DNA of 64,000 nt from Roseovarius azorensis (GCF_900109455.1 NZ_FOAG01000010.1:58013-122012), one strand, 5' to 3'; numbered from the stretch's first letter, positions 44,461 through 54,137 are shown. Made by a program: numbers and translations. Notes: generated by a model not told the origin, from the sequence alone.

Positions 44461-45201
44461 TCAGACCGGCTTGGCCTCGGGCCGCGGAGCCAACGCCTCC
44501 AGCGGCTTGCGCACCTTGTCGCGCAAGGCCGGTCCGCTCGGGGCCTGCACCCGCTTGGTGGCCTCGACCATCAGCACGCCGCCCGCCGCCACCACCGACA
44601 GCCTGGCACCCAACCGTTCCCACATTCCGGCCGTCTTGCGCCAGAACCGCCGGTCCGAAGGCGGCTGGTAGAGCGCCGTGGCGTGCCGCTCCGGCAGGAA
44701 GTTGTGCAGCTTCAGCTGGCTCTCCAGCTGCGTCTGGCTATAGGGCCGCCCGAAACCGAACGGCGTGCGGTCGGAACGCGACCAGAGCCCGGCCCGGTTC
44801 GGCACGATAAAGAGCGCCGATCCCCCCGGCCCCAGAACCCGCCAGCATTCCTCCAGCAGGGCACCGGGTTGCTCCGAGGTTTCCAGCCCATGCACCACCA
44901 ACAACTTGTCCACATGTCCGGTCTCGATCGGCCACATCGTCTCTTCACACAGCACCGAGATGTTCGGCATGGCCTGCGGCCAGCCAATGACACCCTGCGG
45001 GGCGGGCATGAGCCCGATCACCCGGCGGGCATCGGCAAGATAGGGCCGCAGAAACGGCAGGGCAAAGCCAAAGCCCACCACGGTCTGCCCCTGCGCCTCG
45101 GGCCAGAATGTCGTCACCTGCTCGCGCACAGCACTCTGCACCGCCCGCCCCAGAGGGTTGCGGTAATAGAAATTTCGCAAGTCCTGCACGTCCAGATGCA
45201 T
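44461..45201 (-). CDS. SAM-dependent methyltransferase (class I, type 11-like)
   Basis: 246 residues. [17 protein letters not shown] is an atypical motif I (GxGxG replaced by GFGFA). Other class I features follow: VIGLMPAP after strand 2, KLLVVHGLE as motif II-like, [22 protein letters not shown] as the motif III loop and [14 protein letters not shown]. The substrate is unknown. The ATG at 45199-45201 was chosen; a TTG five codons upstream is possible. Divergent from gloB, a pairing that hints at shared regulation only. Confidence 0.78.
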   Translation of the reverse strand: MHLDVQDLRNFYYRNPLGRAVQSAVREQVTTFWPEAQGQTVVGFGFALPFLRPYLADARRVIGLMPAPQGVIGWPQAMPNISVLCEETMWPIETGHVDKLLVVHGLETSEQPGALLEECWRVLGPGGSALFIVPNRAGLWSRSDRTPFGFGRPYSQTQLESQLKLHNFLPERHATALYQPPSDRRFWRKTAGMWERLGARLSVVAAGGVLMVEATKRVQAPSGPALRDKVRKPLEALAPRPEAKPV

Positions 45202-45264
45202 TGCGGCACGGCCCAAGATCAGTCACTCTGGAGGTTAACACTAACCGGAAATCGGGAAAATACC

Positions 45265-46032
45265 ATGGCTTTGCAAATCCTTACCATTCCCTGTCTCTCC
45301 GACAACTACGCCTATCTGGCGCATGATCCTGACACCGGAGCGACCGCGGCGATTGATGTGCCGGAGGCCGCACCTATCCTGCAAGCGCTTGAAAACAATG
45401 GCTGGACGCTCAGCCATGTGCTGCTCACCCATCATCACTGGGACCATATCGACGGCCTCGACGACCTGCTGAAATCCGCCCCGGCGCGGGTCATCGGTGC
45501 CGCTGCCGACGCTCACCGCTTGCCGCCTCTCGATCAGGCGGTGCAGGAGGGTGATACCATTCGCATCGGCACGCAGACCGGTCATGTCATGGATGTGTCG
45601 GGCCATACGATCGGCCATGTCGCCTTTCATTTCCCCGGAAGCCGTGCTGTCTTTACCGCCGACAGCCTGATGGCGCTCGGCTGTGGCCGGGTGTTCGAGG
45701 GCACCATGGCGCAGATGCACGCAAGCCTCCGTAAACTCGCCGCCCTGCCGCCGGAAACGGTGGTCTGCTCAGGCCATGAATACACGCAGGCGAACGCGAA
45801 ATTCGCGCTGACCATTGACCCCGAGAACCCCGCGCTTAGATCCAGAGCGAAAGAAATCGACGCCGCCCGTGCTACAGGGCGACCCACAGTTCCCTCGCTG
45901 CTTGCAGAAGAACTCGCGACTAACCCGTTTCTGCGCGCCGGTGATCCGGCAATCCAGAGCCGGTTGGGACTTTCGGGCACGGACCAGACAAAGGTTTTTG
46001 CCGAAATCCGGAGCCGCAAGGACCGGTTTTGA
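45265..46032 (+). CDS. gloB: Hydroxyacylglutathione hydrolase (glyoxalase II)
   Basis: A 255-residue metallo-beta-lactamase-fold enzyme that hydrolyses S-lactoylglutathione to lactate and glutathione. The binuclear metal motif THHHWDH is at 55-61 (H56, H58, D60, H61). Further ligands are in SGHTIGH, FTADSLM and CSGHEYT. The C-terminal glutathione-binding domain includes LLAEELATNPFLRA. It completes a methylglyoxal detoxification route with a glyoxalase I not seen here. Confidence 0.96.
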   Translation: MALQILTIPCLSDNYAYLAHDPDTGATAAIDVPEAAPILQALENNGWTLSHVLLTHHHWDHIDGLDDLLKSAPARVIGAAADAHRLPPLDQAVQEGDTIRIGTQTGHVMDVSGHTIGHVAFHFPGSRAVFTADSLMALGCGRVFEGTMAQMHASLRKLAALPPETVVCSGHEYTQANAKFALTIDPENPALRSRAKEIDAARATGRPTVPSLLAEELATNPFLRAGDPAIQSRLGLSGTDQTKVFAEIRSRKDRF

Positions 46033-46189
46033 CGCGCATGTGACCAAAAGCAGCATCAGTATAACGAAAAGTGAGGCAGTTTGACGAAATAATCCTTGAA
46101 GCCGCGCCACTATCGACCAAACTTTAACACTATGAGGCCAAGGTTTGCGGGCATGCTGCCCCGACCAAGATCAGAAGGAGCACCACGCC

Positions 46190-48526
46190 GTGCCTTCATT
46201 CTCGAACACGCTCGAACAGGCAATCCATGCGGCATTGGCCCTGGCCAACGCACGCCAGCACGAATTCGCCACGCTGGAACACCTCCTGCTCGCCCTCGTG
46301 GACGAGCCTGACGCTGCCCGCGTCATGAAGGCATGCAGCGTCAACACCGAGGAACTGCGCACCACTCTGGTCGAATTCATCGACGACGACCTCGCCAATC
46401 TGGTGACCGATATCGACGGATCAGAGGCGGTGCCGACCGCCGCCTTTCAGCGCGTCATCCAGCGTGCCGCGATCCATGTGCAATCCTCGGGCCGGACCGA
46501 GGTGACCGGGGCCAATGTGCTGGTCGCCATCTTTGCAGAACGCGAGTCGAATGCCGCCTATTTCCTGCAGGAACAGGACATGACGCGCTATGACGCGGTG
46601 AATTTCATCGCCCACGGCGTCGCCAAGGATCCCGCCTACGGGGAATCCCGCCCGGTGATCGGCGCTTCCGATCTCGAGGACGAGGCGGCGGGCAAACAGA
46701 CCGAAACCGATGCTGTCGAGGCGGGCGACTCTGCGCTGTCGAAATACTGCGTCGATCTCAACGAAAAGGCGCGCAGGGGCGATATCGACCCGCTGATCGG
46801 TCGTGATTCCGAGGTCGAGCGTTGCATTCAGGTGCTCTGCCGCCGACGCAAGAACAACCCGCTTCTGGTGGGCGATCCCGGCGTCGGCAAGACCGCCATC
46901 GCAGAGGGGCTGGCGCTCAAGATCGTCAAGGGCGAAACGCCCAAGGTGCTGTCCCGCACCACGATCTTTTCGCTGGACATGGGCGCGCTGCTGGCCGGCA
47001 CGCGCTATCGCGGCGATTTCGAGGAACGGCTCAAGGCGGTGGTCAACGATCTGGAAAAACATCCCGACGCCGTGCTTTTCATCGACGAAATTCACACCGT
47101 GATCGGGGCGGGCGCAACCAGCGGCGGGGCGATGGACGCCTCTAACCTGCTCAAACCCGCACTTCAGGGCGGCAAGCTGCGCTGCATGGGTTCGACCACC
47201 TACAAGGAATTCCGCCAGCACTTCGAGAAGGACCGCGCTCTGTCGCGCCGGTTCCAGAAGATCGACGTGAACGAGCCGACGGTCGAGGATACGGTGAAAA
47301 TACTCAAGGGTCTCAAACCCTATTTCGAGGATCATCACCACGTCAAATACACCAACGACGCCATCCGCTCTGCGGTCGATCTCGCGGCGCGCTACATCAA
47401 CGACCGCAAACTGCCCGACAAGGCGATTGACGTCATTGACGAGGCGGGCGCGGCGCAGCATCTGGTGGCCGCGTCCAAGCGGCGCAAGTCGATCGGCGTC
47501 AAGGAGATCGAGGATGTCGTGGCCAAGATCGCCCGCATCCCGCCCAAGAATGTCTCCAAGAACGACGCCGAGGTGCTCAAGGATCTCGAAGCCGCCCTGA
47601 AGCGCACCGTTTTCGGTCAGGACGCGGCAATCGAGGCGCTGGCCAGTTCGATCAAACTCGCCCGCGCGGGCCTGCGCGAGCCGGAAAAACCGATCGGCAA
47701 CTATCTCTTCGCCGGACCCACCGGCGTGGGCAAGACCGAGGTGGCCAAACAGCTGTCGGACACGCTGGGCGTGGAACTGCTGCGGTTCGACATGTCCGAA
47801 TACATGGAGAAACACGCCGTCTCGCGCCTGATCGGCGCGCCTCCGGGATATGTCGGCTTCGATCAGGGCGGTTTGCTGACCGATGGTGTCGATCAGCACC
47901 CGCACTGCGTGCTGCTGCTCGACGAGATCGAAAAGGCGCATCCCGATGTGTTCAACATCCTGCTTCAGGTGATGGACCACGGCACGCTGACCGATCACAA
48001 CGGTCGCAAGGTGGATTTCCGCAACGTGGTTCTCATCATGACCTCCAACGCGGGCGCATCGGAGCTGGCGAAATCCGCCATCGGCTTTGGCCGTGACCGC
48101 CGCGAGGGCGAGGACACCGCCGCCATCGAGCGTACCTTCACCCCCGAGTTCCGCAACCGGCTGGATGCGGTCATCTCCTTTGCGCCGCTGCCGAAATCCG
48201 TAATCCTCAAGGTGGTCGAGAAATTCGTCCTCCAGCTCGAGGCGCAACTGCTGGACCGCGACGTGACCATCGAACTGACAGAACCTGCCGCCGAATGGCT
48301 AGCCGACAAGGGCTATGACGACAAGATGGGTGCGCGCCCCCTGGCACGGGTCATTCAGGAACACATCAAGAAGCCGCTGGCCGAGGAACTGCTCTTTGGC
48401 AAGCTGGCCAAGGGCGGCGTGGTCAGGGTAAGCGTCAGGGAGGGCAAGATCGCGCTCGATGTCGAAGGCCCTGTCAACCGCCGTCTGACAGGCAAGAAAA
48501 AGCCGCCGCTCCTCACGGCCGAATGA
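46190..48526 (+). CDS. clpA: ATP-dependent Clp protease ATP-binding subunit ClpA
   Basis: A 778-residue AAA+ unfoldase that feeds substrates to ClpP, including N-degron proteins via ClpS. The N-domain starts PSFSNTLEQAIHAAL. AAA1 has GDPGVGKT and AAA2 has GPTGVGKT with the ClpP-binding IGF-type loop (residues around SAIGFGRD). The start is GTG 46190-46192, with AAGGAG nine bases upstream; a frame extension to 46145 has no support. clpS is not adjacent. A hairpin follows the stop. Confidence 0.96.
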   Translation: MPSFSNTLEQAIHAALALANARQHEFATLEHLLLALVDEPDAARVMKACSVNTEELRTTLVEFIDDDLANLVTDIDGSEAVPTAAFQRVIQRAAIHVQSSGRTEVTGANVLVAIFAERESNAAYFLQEQDMTRYDAVNFIAHGVAKDPAYGESRPVIGASDLEDEAAGKQTETDAVEAGDSALSKYCVDLNEKARRGDIDPLIGRDSEVERCIQVLCRRRKNNPLLVGDPGVGKTAIAEGLALKIVKGETPKVLSRTTIFSLDMGALLAGTRYRGDFEERLKAVVNDLEKHPDAVLFIDEIHTVIGAGATSGGAMDASNLLKPALQGGKLRCMGSTTYKEFRQHFEKDRALSRRFQKIDVNEPTVEDTVKILKGLKPYFEDHHHVKYTNDAIRSAVDLAARYINDRKLPDKAIDVIDEAGAAQHLVAASKRRKSIGVKEIEDVVAKIARIPPKNVSKNDAEVLKDLEAALKRTVFGQDAAIEALASSIKLARAGLREPEKPIGNYLFAGPTGVGKTEVAKQLSDTLGVELLRFDMSEYMEKHAVSRLIGAPPGYVGFDQGGLLTDGVDQHPHCVLLLDEIEKAHPDVFNILLQVMDHGTLTDHNGRKVDFRNVVLIMTSNAGASELAKSAIGFGRDRREGEDTAAIERTFTPEFRNRLDAVISFAPLPKSVILKVVEKFVLQLEAQLLDRDVTIELTEPAAEWLADKGYDDKMGARPLARVIQEHIKKPLAEELLFGKLAKGGVVRVSVREGKIALDVEGPVNRRLTGKKKPPLLTAE

Positions 48527-48531
48527 AACGT

Positions 48532-48564
48532 TTGCGGCGGCCCTTACCCTTGTGGCCGCCGCAA
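48532..48564. terminator. Bidirectional terminator after clpA
   Basis: TTGCGGCGGCC-11 nt-GGCCGCCGCAA, a perfect 11-bp stem between the convergent clpA and OmpA/MotB-like genes. Confidence 0.7.
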
Positions 48565-48591
48565 CAACTTAACCGGCCAGACCAGACCCGG

Positions 48592-50340
48592 TTATTTCCC
48601 TGTCAGCTTCAACTCGATGCGCCGGTTCTGCGCCCGCGCCTGCGGCGTATCCGCGGGATTCACCGGCTGAAACTCGCCAAACCCGTTGGCCGACAGCCGA
48701 TCGGGCGGGAAGCTCAGAACATCGGTCATATACCGCACGACCGACAGCGCCCGCGCCTGACTCAACTCCCAGTTATCCGCGAATTGTGCGCCCCCGACGA
48801 TGGGCACCGTATCCGTGTGCCCGTCCACCTGAAGCACCCAGTCGATACCTTCTGGAATGGCATCGGTCACATTGCGCAGGATCGCCGCTACATTGGCGAT
48901 CTCCTGCTCGCCCGCCGCCGACAGCCGCGCCTCACCCGGCGCGAACAGCACCTCGGAGGAGAACACGAACCTGTCGCCCACAATTCGCACACCTTCCTGC
49001 TGGCCCAGAAGGTCACGCAGGCGGCCAAAGAATTCAGAGCGGTATTTCTCCAGATCCTCCTTTTCCGCCGCAAGCCGTTCGGCCTCCGCCTCCAGAAGCC
49101 GCCGACGCTCTTCTTCCGCCGTGCGCCGACGCCGCTCTTCTGCCGCCACCCGCGCAAGCGCGGTGTTGAGCTCATTCCCAAGCGACTGTAGCTGAACCTC
49201 CGCCGCCTCTTCCCGCTCTCTCGCGTCATCCAGCAGCGCCTGCAAGCCCGACAACTGCTGACGCAGCGCGGCGACCTGCTGATTGAGCAAGGCCGTCTCC
49301 TTTTGCGCGGCGCTCGCGGCCTCGCGCTCCTCTGCCAGTCGGGCGCGCGCCTCGGACAAGAGCGCCGCCCGCTCTTCGGCGGCACTCATTTCTTCGGCGG
49401 CGGTTGCCTCTGCCGCGCGCTGTGCCGCCAGCGCCGCCACCAGTTGTTCGCGCACCTCCTCGGCATCGAGTGCGGCGCTTTCCGCAGCCTCCTTCTCAGC
49501 GCGAGCCTGCGCCAATGCCGACTGCAACTGCGAAATCTCGGTCTCCTGCGCGACCTCTGCCCGCTCCGCATCCAGCAGCGCCTGTGCCAGTTGGTTGTTG
49601 AGATCCTCGCGCGCGGTTTCCGCCGCCGCCAACAAGATCAGCGTCTCTTCGGCACGCCTGCGCTGTTCCTCCAGCGCCAGCGTCATCGCGGTCAGTTCGG
49701 CCTGCGCCCCCTCCAGCCGCCTGCGCAGCGCCTCCGCCGCCGCCGCCTCGGCGAGCCGCGCCTGTTCCTCTTCGCTCAGTTTTTGCTCGAGCGCCGCCTG
49801 CGCTGCAAAAGCCTCCGCCCGATCGCGGCGCAAATCCTCGGCCAGCGCCTCCAGCGCCTCACGGCGCGCAGCGGCCAGCCGGGCGGCCTCGGCCTGTGCG
49901 TCCACTTCCTCGCGCAGGCCCGCCAACGCCAGCTGCAACTGCTCCTGTTCGCTCAGCAAGGCCTCGCGCTCGTCTTCCAGATCGGCAATCCGGCCCTGCG
50001 ACTGCGCGCGCTCCGACAAGAGTCCCGCCACCTGTTCCTCGAAACTCGCGATGCGGCCTCGCGCCTCGTCCAGCGTGGCGGTGAGCGCACCCACCCGATC
50101 CTGCAAGGTGGCGCTCCTGTCCTGTTCCAGCCCAAGCGCCCGCGACAGCGCCGCCACCTCGGCAGACAGTGTATCCAGTCTGCTCGCCTGACCGGTGATT
50201 TCCTCGCGCAGCACGAATTGCACGATCATGAAAATCGTCAGAACGAACATCAGCACCAGCAACAGTCCGGTCATCGCATCGACAAAGCCGGGCCAGATCG
50301 AGGCCTGAAACCGCGCGCCGGTGCGCCGCGACAGCGCCAT
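48592..50340 (-). CDS. MotB/ZorB-like stator protein with a very long coiled coil and OmpA domain
   Basis: 582 residues. One N-terminal membrane helix (about 20-44) carries an aspartate at its start (D21 in FVDAMTGLLLVLMFVL), the position of the proton-accepting Asp of MotB-type stators. A roughly 400-residue Ala/Glu/Arg-rich coiled coil (45-445) follows. The C-terminal OmpA-like peptidoglycan-binding domain has GEARLSAAGEQEIANVA, VDGHTDTVP and AQNRRIELKL. It begins 3 bp after its partner channel gene. Ordinary MotB or ZorB proteins have a far shorter linker. Probably an ion-driven, cell-wall-anchored motor unit of unknown purpose. Confidence 0.85.
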   Translation of the reverse strand: MALSRRTGARFQASIWPGFVDAMTGLLLVLMFVLTIFMIVQFVLREEITGQASRLDTLSAEVAALSRALGLEQDRSATLQDRVGALTATLDEARGRIASFEEQVAGLLSERAQSQGRIADLEDEREALLSEQEQLQLALAGLREEVDAQAEAARLAAARREALEALAEDLRRDRAEAFAAQAALEQKLSEEEQARLAEAAAAEALRRRLEGAQAELTAMTLALEEQRRRAEETLILLAAAETAREDLNNQLAQALLDAERAEVAQETEISQLQSALAQARAEKEAAESAALDAEEVREQLVAALAAQRAAEATAAEEMSAAEERAALLSEARARLAEEREAASAAQKETALLNQQVAALRQQLSGLQALLDDAREREEAAEVQLQSLGNELNTALARVAAEERRRRTAEEERRRLLEAEAERLAAEKEDLEKYRSEFFGRLRDLLGQQEGVRIVGDRFVFSSEVLFAPGEARLSAAGEQEIANVAAILRNVTDAIPEGIDWVLQVDGHTDTVPIVGGAQFADNWELSQARALSVVRYMTDVLSFPPDRLSANGFGEFQPVNPADTPQARAQNRRIELKLTGK

Positions 50341-50343
50341 GGC

Positions 50344-51570
50344 TCAGCCCTCCCCGCCGGAATCCGCCTCGGACCGCAGCGGCATCTGACGGATCGACCG
50401 CGCGGTAGAGCCGCGCGCCTGACCCAGCACCCGCGTCAAGGCCGCCAGATCGGTGCGCAATTCGCTCATCGCCTCCTGCCGGCCGGCGCTGATTTCTTCC
50501 AGAATGCGCAGCATCTGCACGTCAATCGACCGCAGCCGCATCCGGCTTTCGGCATCAAGCCCCTCGTTGGCAACAACCTCACGCGACTCGAGCGCCTGAA
50601 CCAGCCGTTCCTGCCCCTCGGCCAGCCGCATCAGCGCGACCTGAACCGGGTTGGTATCGCTCATCCGGTGCGTCAGCCGCTCGATGGAATCGGCCAGAAC
50701 TCCCAGCTTTTCATCGACCATGGCACGGCTGACATCCGACTGGGTCAGCACCGACTGAAGCGCATCCATATGCTCGCCCATCTGATCGAGCACATGCGCC
50801 ACCGCGTCATGCTCGCCGCCGCCGTCGCCATCGCCACCGGCAAACCCCACCCGCGTGATGGTTGACATCCACTCTTCCAACTCGCGGTAGAACCGGTTTT
50901 GCCCGTGCCCGGCAAACAACTCCAGCAAGCCAACCACCAGCGATCCCGCCAGACCCAGCAGCGAAGAGGCAAAGGCAACACCCATACCACCCAGTTGCGC
51001 CTCAAGCCCGGTCATCAGCCGGTTGAAGATATCGACGCCCTCCTCGCCCTCCTGCGGGGCAAGGCTGCGGATCGTATCCACCACCGCGGGCACGGTCGTG
51101 GCTAATCCGTAGAACGTGCCCAGCAGCCCGAGAAAGATCAGCAGGCTGACGATATAGCGCGTGATCTCGCGTGCTTCGTCGATTCGCTGTGCTACCGAAT
51201 CAAGGATCGAGCGCGCCGCCGTCGAGGCAATCTGCATCCGTCTGCCGCGCGAGCGCAGCATTGTGGCCAGCGGTGCCAGCGATCGCGGCGGGCTGGTCAT
51301 TTCATGACCTGGAATCTGCGCGGCGAAACCCTCGATCCAACGCGCCGCCCCGATCAGTTGGAACACCTGCCAGAAACAGACAACCACCCCGATGAAGAAC
51401 ACAAAGATGATGAAACCGTTGAGCCACGGGTTCGCCTCGAACACCGGCAACACGCGCGGCAACGCGACAAACGCCCCGAACAAGGCCAGCCCCAGAACAA
51501 TCAGCATCAGCACGATCTGCCGATAGGGGTATGAAAACTGCGGCTCGACCTCGCGGTCCGGCTGGTCCAT
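50344..51570 (-). CDS. MotA/TolQ/ExbB/ZorA-like proton channel subunit
   Basis: 408 residues with membrane helices at about 18-38, 50-72, 137-160 and 190-217. The TolQ/MotA-type pore region reads LLIFLGLLGTFYGLATTVPAV and LGGMGVAFASSLLGLAGSLVVG. A cytoplasmic helical tail of about 190 residues follows the last helix, longer than in ExbB/TolQ and reminiscent of ZorA. With the downstream D21-bearing partner it should form a 5:2 stator-type complex. No TonB/TolA, flagellar or ZorC/D genes are adjacent. Family annotation would be biopolymer transporter ExbB or MotA/TolQ/ExbB. Confidence 0.85.
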   Translation of the reverse strand: MDQPDREVEPQFSYPYRQIVLMLIVLGLALFGAFVALPRVLPVFEANPWLNGFIIFVFFIGVVVCFWQVFQLIGAARWIEGFAAQIPGHEMTSPPRSLAPLATMLRSRGRRMQIASTAARSILDSVAQRIDEAREITRYIVSLLIFLGLLGTFYGLATTVPAVVDTIRSLAPQEGEEGVDIFNRLMTGLEAQLGGMGVAFASSLLGLAGSLVVGLLELFAGHGQNRFYRELEEWMSTITRVGFAGGDGDGGGEHDAVAHVLDQMGEHMDALQSVLTQSDVSRAMVDEKLGVLADSIERLTHRMSDTNPVQVALMRLAEGQERLVQALESREVVANEGLDAESRMRLRSIDVQMLRILEEISAGRQEAMSELRTDLAALTRVLGQARGSTARSIRQMPLRSEADSGGEG

Positions 51571-51637
51571 CTGGACGCTCCCGACACTTGCATTTCTTGG
51601 CCCAACACTACGCGGTCAATTCCGCCAAGCCAAGGAT

Positions 51638-52162
51638 TTATCCGCAGATCTGACGCACCCGCCGCACCAGCCAGTCCAATTCGCGATCCGTGATCCCGAG
51701 TTGCCCGAGATGGTCGGTGGTGTTGTAGAGATATTCGCTGTTCGGTCCCCGCCCACCTACGGCGCGCGCGATGATCCGGGCCTGTTCCTCCAGATCGAGT
51801 CCGCCGCAATATTGCACATGATCTGGATCGACGACATAGGTCACCGCCTCGACGCGGCGGCCATCGGCCAGGTCAATCTCCAGCATGCGCTCCAGATAGG
51901 CCGAGGAAATCAGCTCGCGCTCGCGCAGATAGGCCAGCACCGCATCCGCCTGATCGGGGGCGACGCCAAGACCCACACCGTGACAGACCACGCCCGGCGC
52001 GGCATCTAGCGCCAGCACGAGACCCGGATTTTCATCCGTGCCGCGATGGTGGATACTGCGCATGCAGAAACTGCGATGATATCCGGGCAACCGCGCGATT
52101 ACCCGCTCCGCCACCTCGAACCCGGGGTTCCAGACCAGCGACCCATAGCCGAACACCCACAT
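51638..52162 (-). CDS. ChaC-type gamma-glutamylcyclotransferase
   Basis: A 174-residue protein beginning MWVFGYGSLVWNP, the substrate-binding YGSL motif of the cyclotransferase fold. The catalytic glutamate is likely in YLRERELISSAYLER. ChaC enzymes cleave glutathione to 5-oxoproline and Cys-Gly. The chosen ATG is 9 bases from an AGGG site; an ATG two codons upstream (52168) is an alternative. Divergent from the DUF2125 gene. Confidence 0.9.
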   Translation of the reverse strand: MWVFGYGSLVWNPGFEVAERVIARLPGYHRSFCMRSIHHRGTDENPGLVLALDAAPGVVCHGVGLGVAPDQADAVLAYLRERELISSAYLERMLEIDLADGRRVEAVTYVVDPDHVQYCGGLDLEEQARIIARAVGGRGPNSEYLYNTTDHLGQLGITDRELDWLVRRVRQICG

Positions 52163-52236
52163 CGTCATTATCCCTGTTACTCGCCTGCCAGCCTCTATAA
52201 ACACCATCGGCAAGAGGCATGAAAGAGGCACCCTCC

Positions 52237-53238
52237 ATGAGATTTCTGCTTGCCGCCATCGTTGTCGCGGCTCTGGGCTGGTTCGGCTACTGGTTCATCG
52301 GCCAACATAGCCTGCAAACCGCGTTTTCATCATGGCTGGATGCCCGCCGCATCGAGGGCTGGGTTGCCGAAACCTCTGATCTGCGCATTCAGGGCTTTCC
52401 CAACCGCTTTGATATCGGGTTTTCCGATCTGATGCTGGCCGATCCGGAAACAGGTCTCGCCTGGCAGGCGCCGTTCTTTCAGATCCTGATGCTCAGCTAC
52501 CGCCCCAATCACGCCATCGCCGTCTGGCCCGAGGAGCAACTCATCGCAACGCCAGTGGAAAAATACCGCGTCCAGAGCAACGACATGCGCGCCAGCCTCG
52601 TGATCGCTCCCGACACAAGGCTGGCCCCGGAACGCGGCACGCTGACGGCCGAGTTCCTGCGCATCACGCCTGCGGGACGCCCTGATGACACCACCGCCCT
52701 CAGCGCGCTCACCTTGGCCGCCGAACGGCAGGAGGGGACCCGCTATCGCCTCGGCCTGTCCGCCGAGGGGCTGACCCTGTCCCCGCAATGGCGCGCGCGG
52801 CTCGATCCGCAGGACCGCCTGCCGGGACAGATATCCGGCCTGCATGCCGATCTCGATGTCACCTTCGACAAGCCGTGGGACCGCACCGCCATCGAACAGT
52901 CGCGTCCGCAACCCACCGCGATCCGGCTGTCTCTGGCCGATGCGAAATGGGGCCAGCTTCACCTGCAGGCAGCAGGCGCGGTCACCGTGACGGACGAGGG
53001 TTTTCCCGAGGGGGAAATCACCCTCAAGGCGCGCAACTGGCGCGACATGCTGGAGCTTGCAACCGCCTCCGGCGCGCTGCCGCAATCTCTGGCGCAGACG
53101 CTGGAAAGCGGCCTGTCGCTCATCGCGCAGATGAATGGCAATCCGCAGACGCTGGATGTCCCGCTGACCTTCCGCAACGGGCGCACACTGCTGGGGCCGA
53201 TCCCGCTTGGCCCCGCGCCGGTGCTGCGGTTGCGGTAG
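52237..53238 (+). CDS. DUF2125 family protein
   Basis: 333 residues with an N-terminal signal anchor (MRFLLAAIVVAALGWFGYWF). It then has the DUF2125 pattern: WLDARRIEGWVAETSDLRIQGFPNRFDI, LMLADPETGLAWQAPFFQILMLSYRPNHAIAVWP and a long beta-rich body. Probably periplasmic and anchored to the inner membrane; function unknown, restricted to alphaproteobacteria as far as I know. AGAGG eight bases before the chosen ATG decides the start over an ATG at 52219. Confidence 0.88.
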   Translation: MRFLLAAIVVAALGWFGYWFIGQHSLQTAFSSWLDARRIEGWVAETSDLRIQGFPNRFDIGFSDLMLADPETGLAWQAPFFQILMLSYRPNHAIAVWPEEQLIATPVEKYRVQSNDMRASLVIAPDTRLAPERGTLTAEFLRITPAGRPDDTTALSALTLAAERQEGTRYRLGLSAEGLTLSPQWRARLDPQDRLPGQISGLHADLDVTFDKPWDRTAIEQSRPQPTAIRLSLADAKWGQLHLQAAGAVTVTDEGFPEGEITLKARNWRDMLELATASGALPQSLAQTLESGLSLIAQMNGNPQTLDVPLTFRNGRTLLGPIPLGPAPVLRLR

Positions 53239-53275
53239 GGCGCGGCGCGCGGCGATCTGAACTTCCGCTTCTGAC

Positions 53276-53677
53276 TCAAACAGAGCTTTCGGGTGCCTTG
53301 CGCACCCGTACACCGTTGATTTTCCAGCCCTCTGCGCCCTCGATCATCTCGTACTCGACGATATGGGCCACCCCGCCCGCATCACGCACCAGTACGTTCT
53401 GCCAGAGCCTGCCACCGATTTCCTCGATCTCCAGAAAATTCACATCCGAGGGTCGCCAGACCATCGGATAGCCCTCGCGTACCATCGTGCCGAATATCTC
53501 GGGGGTGCCGAATTTCTGCTGGATGAACGGGCTGGCATAGCCGTAGGCGCGTGTCACGTCCCCGGCCAGAAACGCCTCGATCTGTGCAGAGATAACCGAC
53601 CGCACCGCAGACTCGTCTGCGCGCACCACCCCCGTCAGGCCAATTGAAATCATCACGGCAAACAGCAAAGATCGCAT
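53276..53677 (-). CDS. DUF4864 family secreted protein
   Basis: 133 residues with a signal peptide (about 1-20, cleavage after VRA). The mature part reads SVISAQIEAFLAGDVTRAYGYASPFIQQKFG, then VREGYPMVWRPSDVNFLEIEEIGG and EYEMIEGAEGWKINGVRVRK. This fits DUF4864, an NTF2-like periplasmic family with no known role. The RBS GGAGGT lies before the ATG. Convergent with DUF2125. Confidence 0.88.
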   Translation of the reverse strand: MRSLLFAVMISIGLTGVVRADESAVRSVISAQIEAFLAGDVTRAYGYASPFIQQKFGTPEIFGTMVREGYPMVWRPSDVNFLEIEEIGGRLWQNVLVRDAGGVAHIVEYEMIEGAEGWKINGVRVRKAPESSV

Positions 53678-53732
53678 GGCACACCTCCATGTCTTGAGGA
53701 ACTAGCGCCGCCCGCCGGTCATTCAAGTCCGC

Positions 53733-54137
53733 TCACGGCTGTTGCAGAGATTGCAGATAGGCAACCAGATCGACCACCGGCTGACTGGTCATGATCGGCT
53801 GGCCTGCATCGGTTTTCAGCGCCACATCCCGGCCCTCGAAAAATCCGCCATAGATCGGCATCGGACTGCCGTGCGACACCAGCGGGTCGCGCCCGTCGAT
53901 CCGGCGCACCACCCGCGCGATAGGAAAGACGTCACCGTTTCCGGCCCTGAGCGCGGTCAGATCAACCGGGTGCAGCGTCAGAACCGCGCGCATCGGCCCA
54001 TATCCCGTCGCCTCCTGCCCGTGGCACGCGGCGCAATAACGCTCGTAGGTTTCCTCGCCCGCGCGGACGTCCTGCGCCTCTGCCGCACCTGCAACGGCCA
54101 TCCACGCCGCCATGCCAATCGCCATGATCCGTCTCAT
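53733..54137 (-). CDS. Class I c-type cytochrome, periplasmic
   Basis: 134 residues from ATG 54135-54137, with GGAGG upstream. A signal peptide of about 22 residues (ends AEA) is followed by the heme motif YCAACHG. A methionine in GSPMPIYGG is the likely sixth heme ligand. A VVDLVAYLQSL C-terminal helix is typical of small monoheme cytochromes. It may carry electrons to an oxidase or dehydrogenase; no partner gene is adjacent. Confidence 0.88.
   Translation of the reverse strand: MRRIMAIGMAAWMAVAGAAEAQDVRAGEETYERYCAACHGQEATGYGPMRAVLTLHPVDLTALRAGNGDVFPIARVVRRIDGRDPLVSHGSPMPIYGGFFEGRDVALKTDAGQPIMTSQPVVDLVAYLQSLQQP

Noticed and set aside
46033..46189. Heat-shock type promoter upstream of clpA (CTTGAA at about 46095)
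   Set aside because: The spacing to any CCAT-like -10 element is wrong; TTGACG at about 46080 also lacks a good -10 at 16-18 bp. Not supported well enough to list.
46421..48247. Open minus-strand frame of 608 codons opposite clpA
   Set aside because: Antisense of an intact ClpA; no motif or RBS support.
48592..51570. Zorya-type anti-phage system
   Set aside because: The ZorA/ZorB-like pair is present but no ZorC, ZorD or ZorE gene follows; neighbours are housekeeping. Kept only as a stator-like pair.
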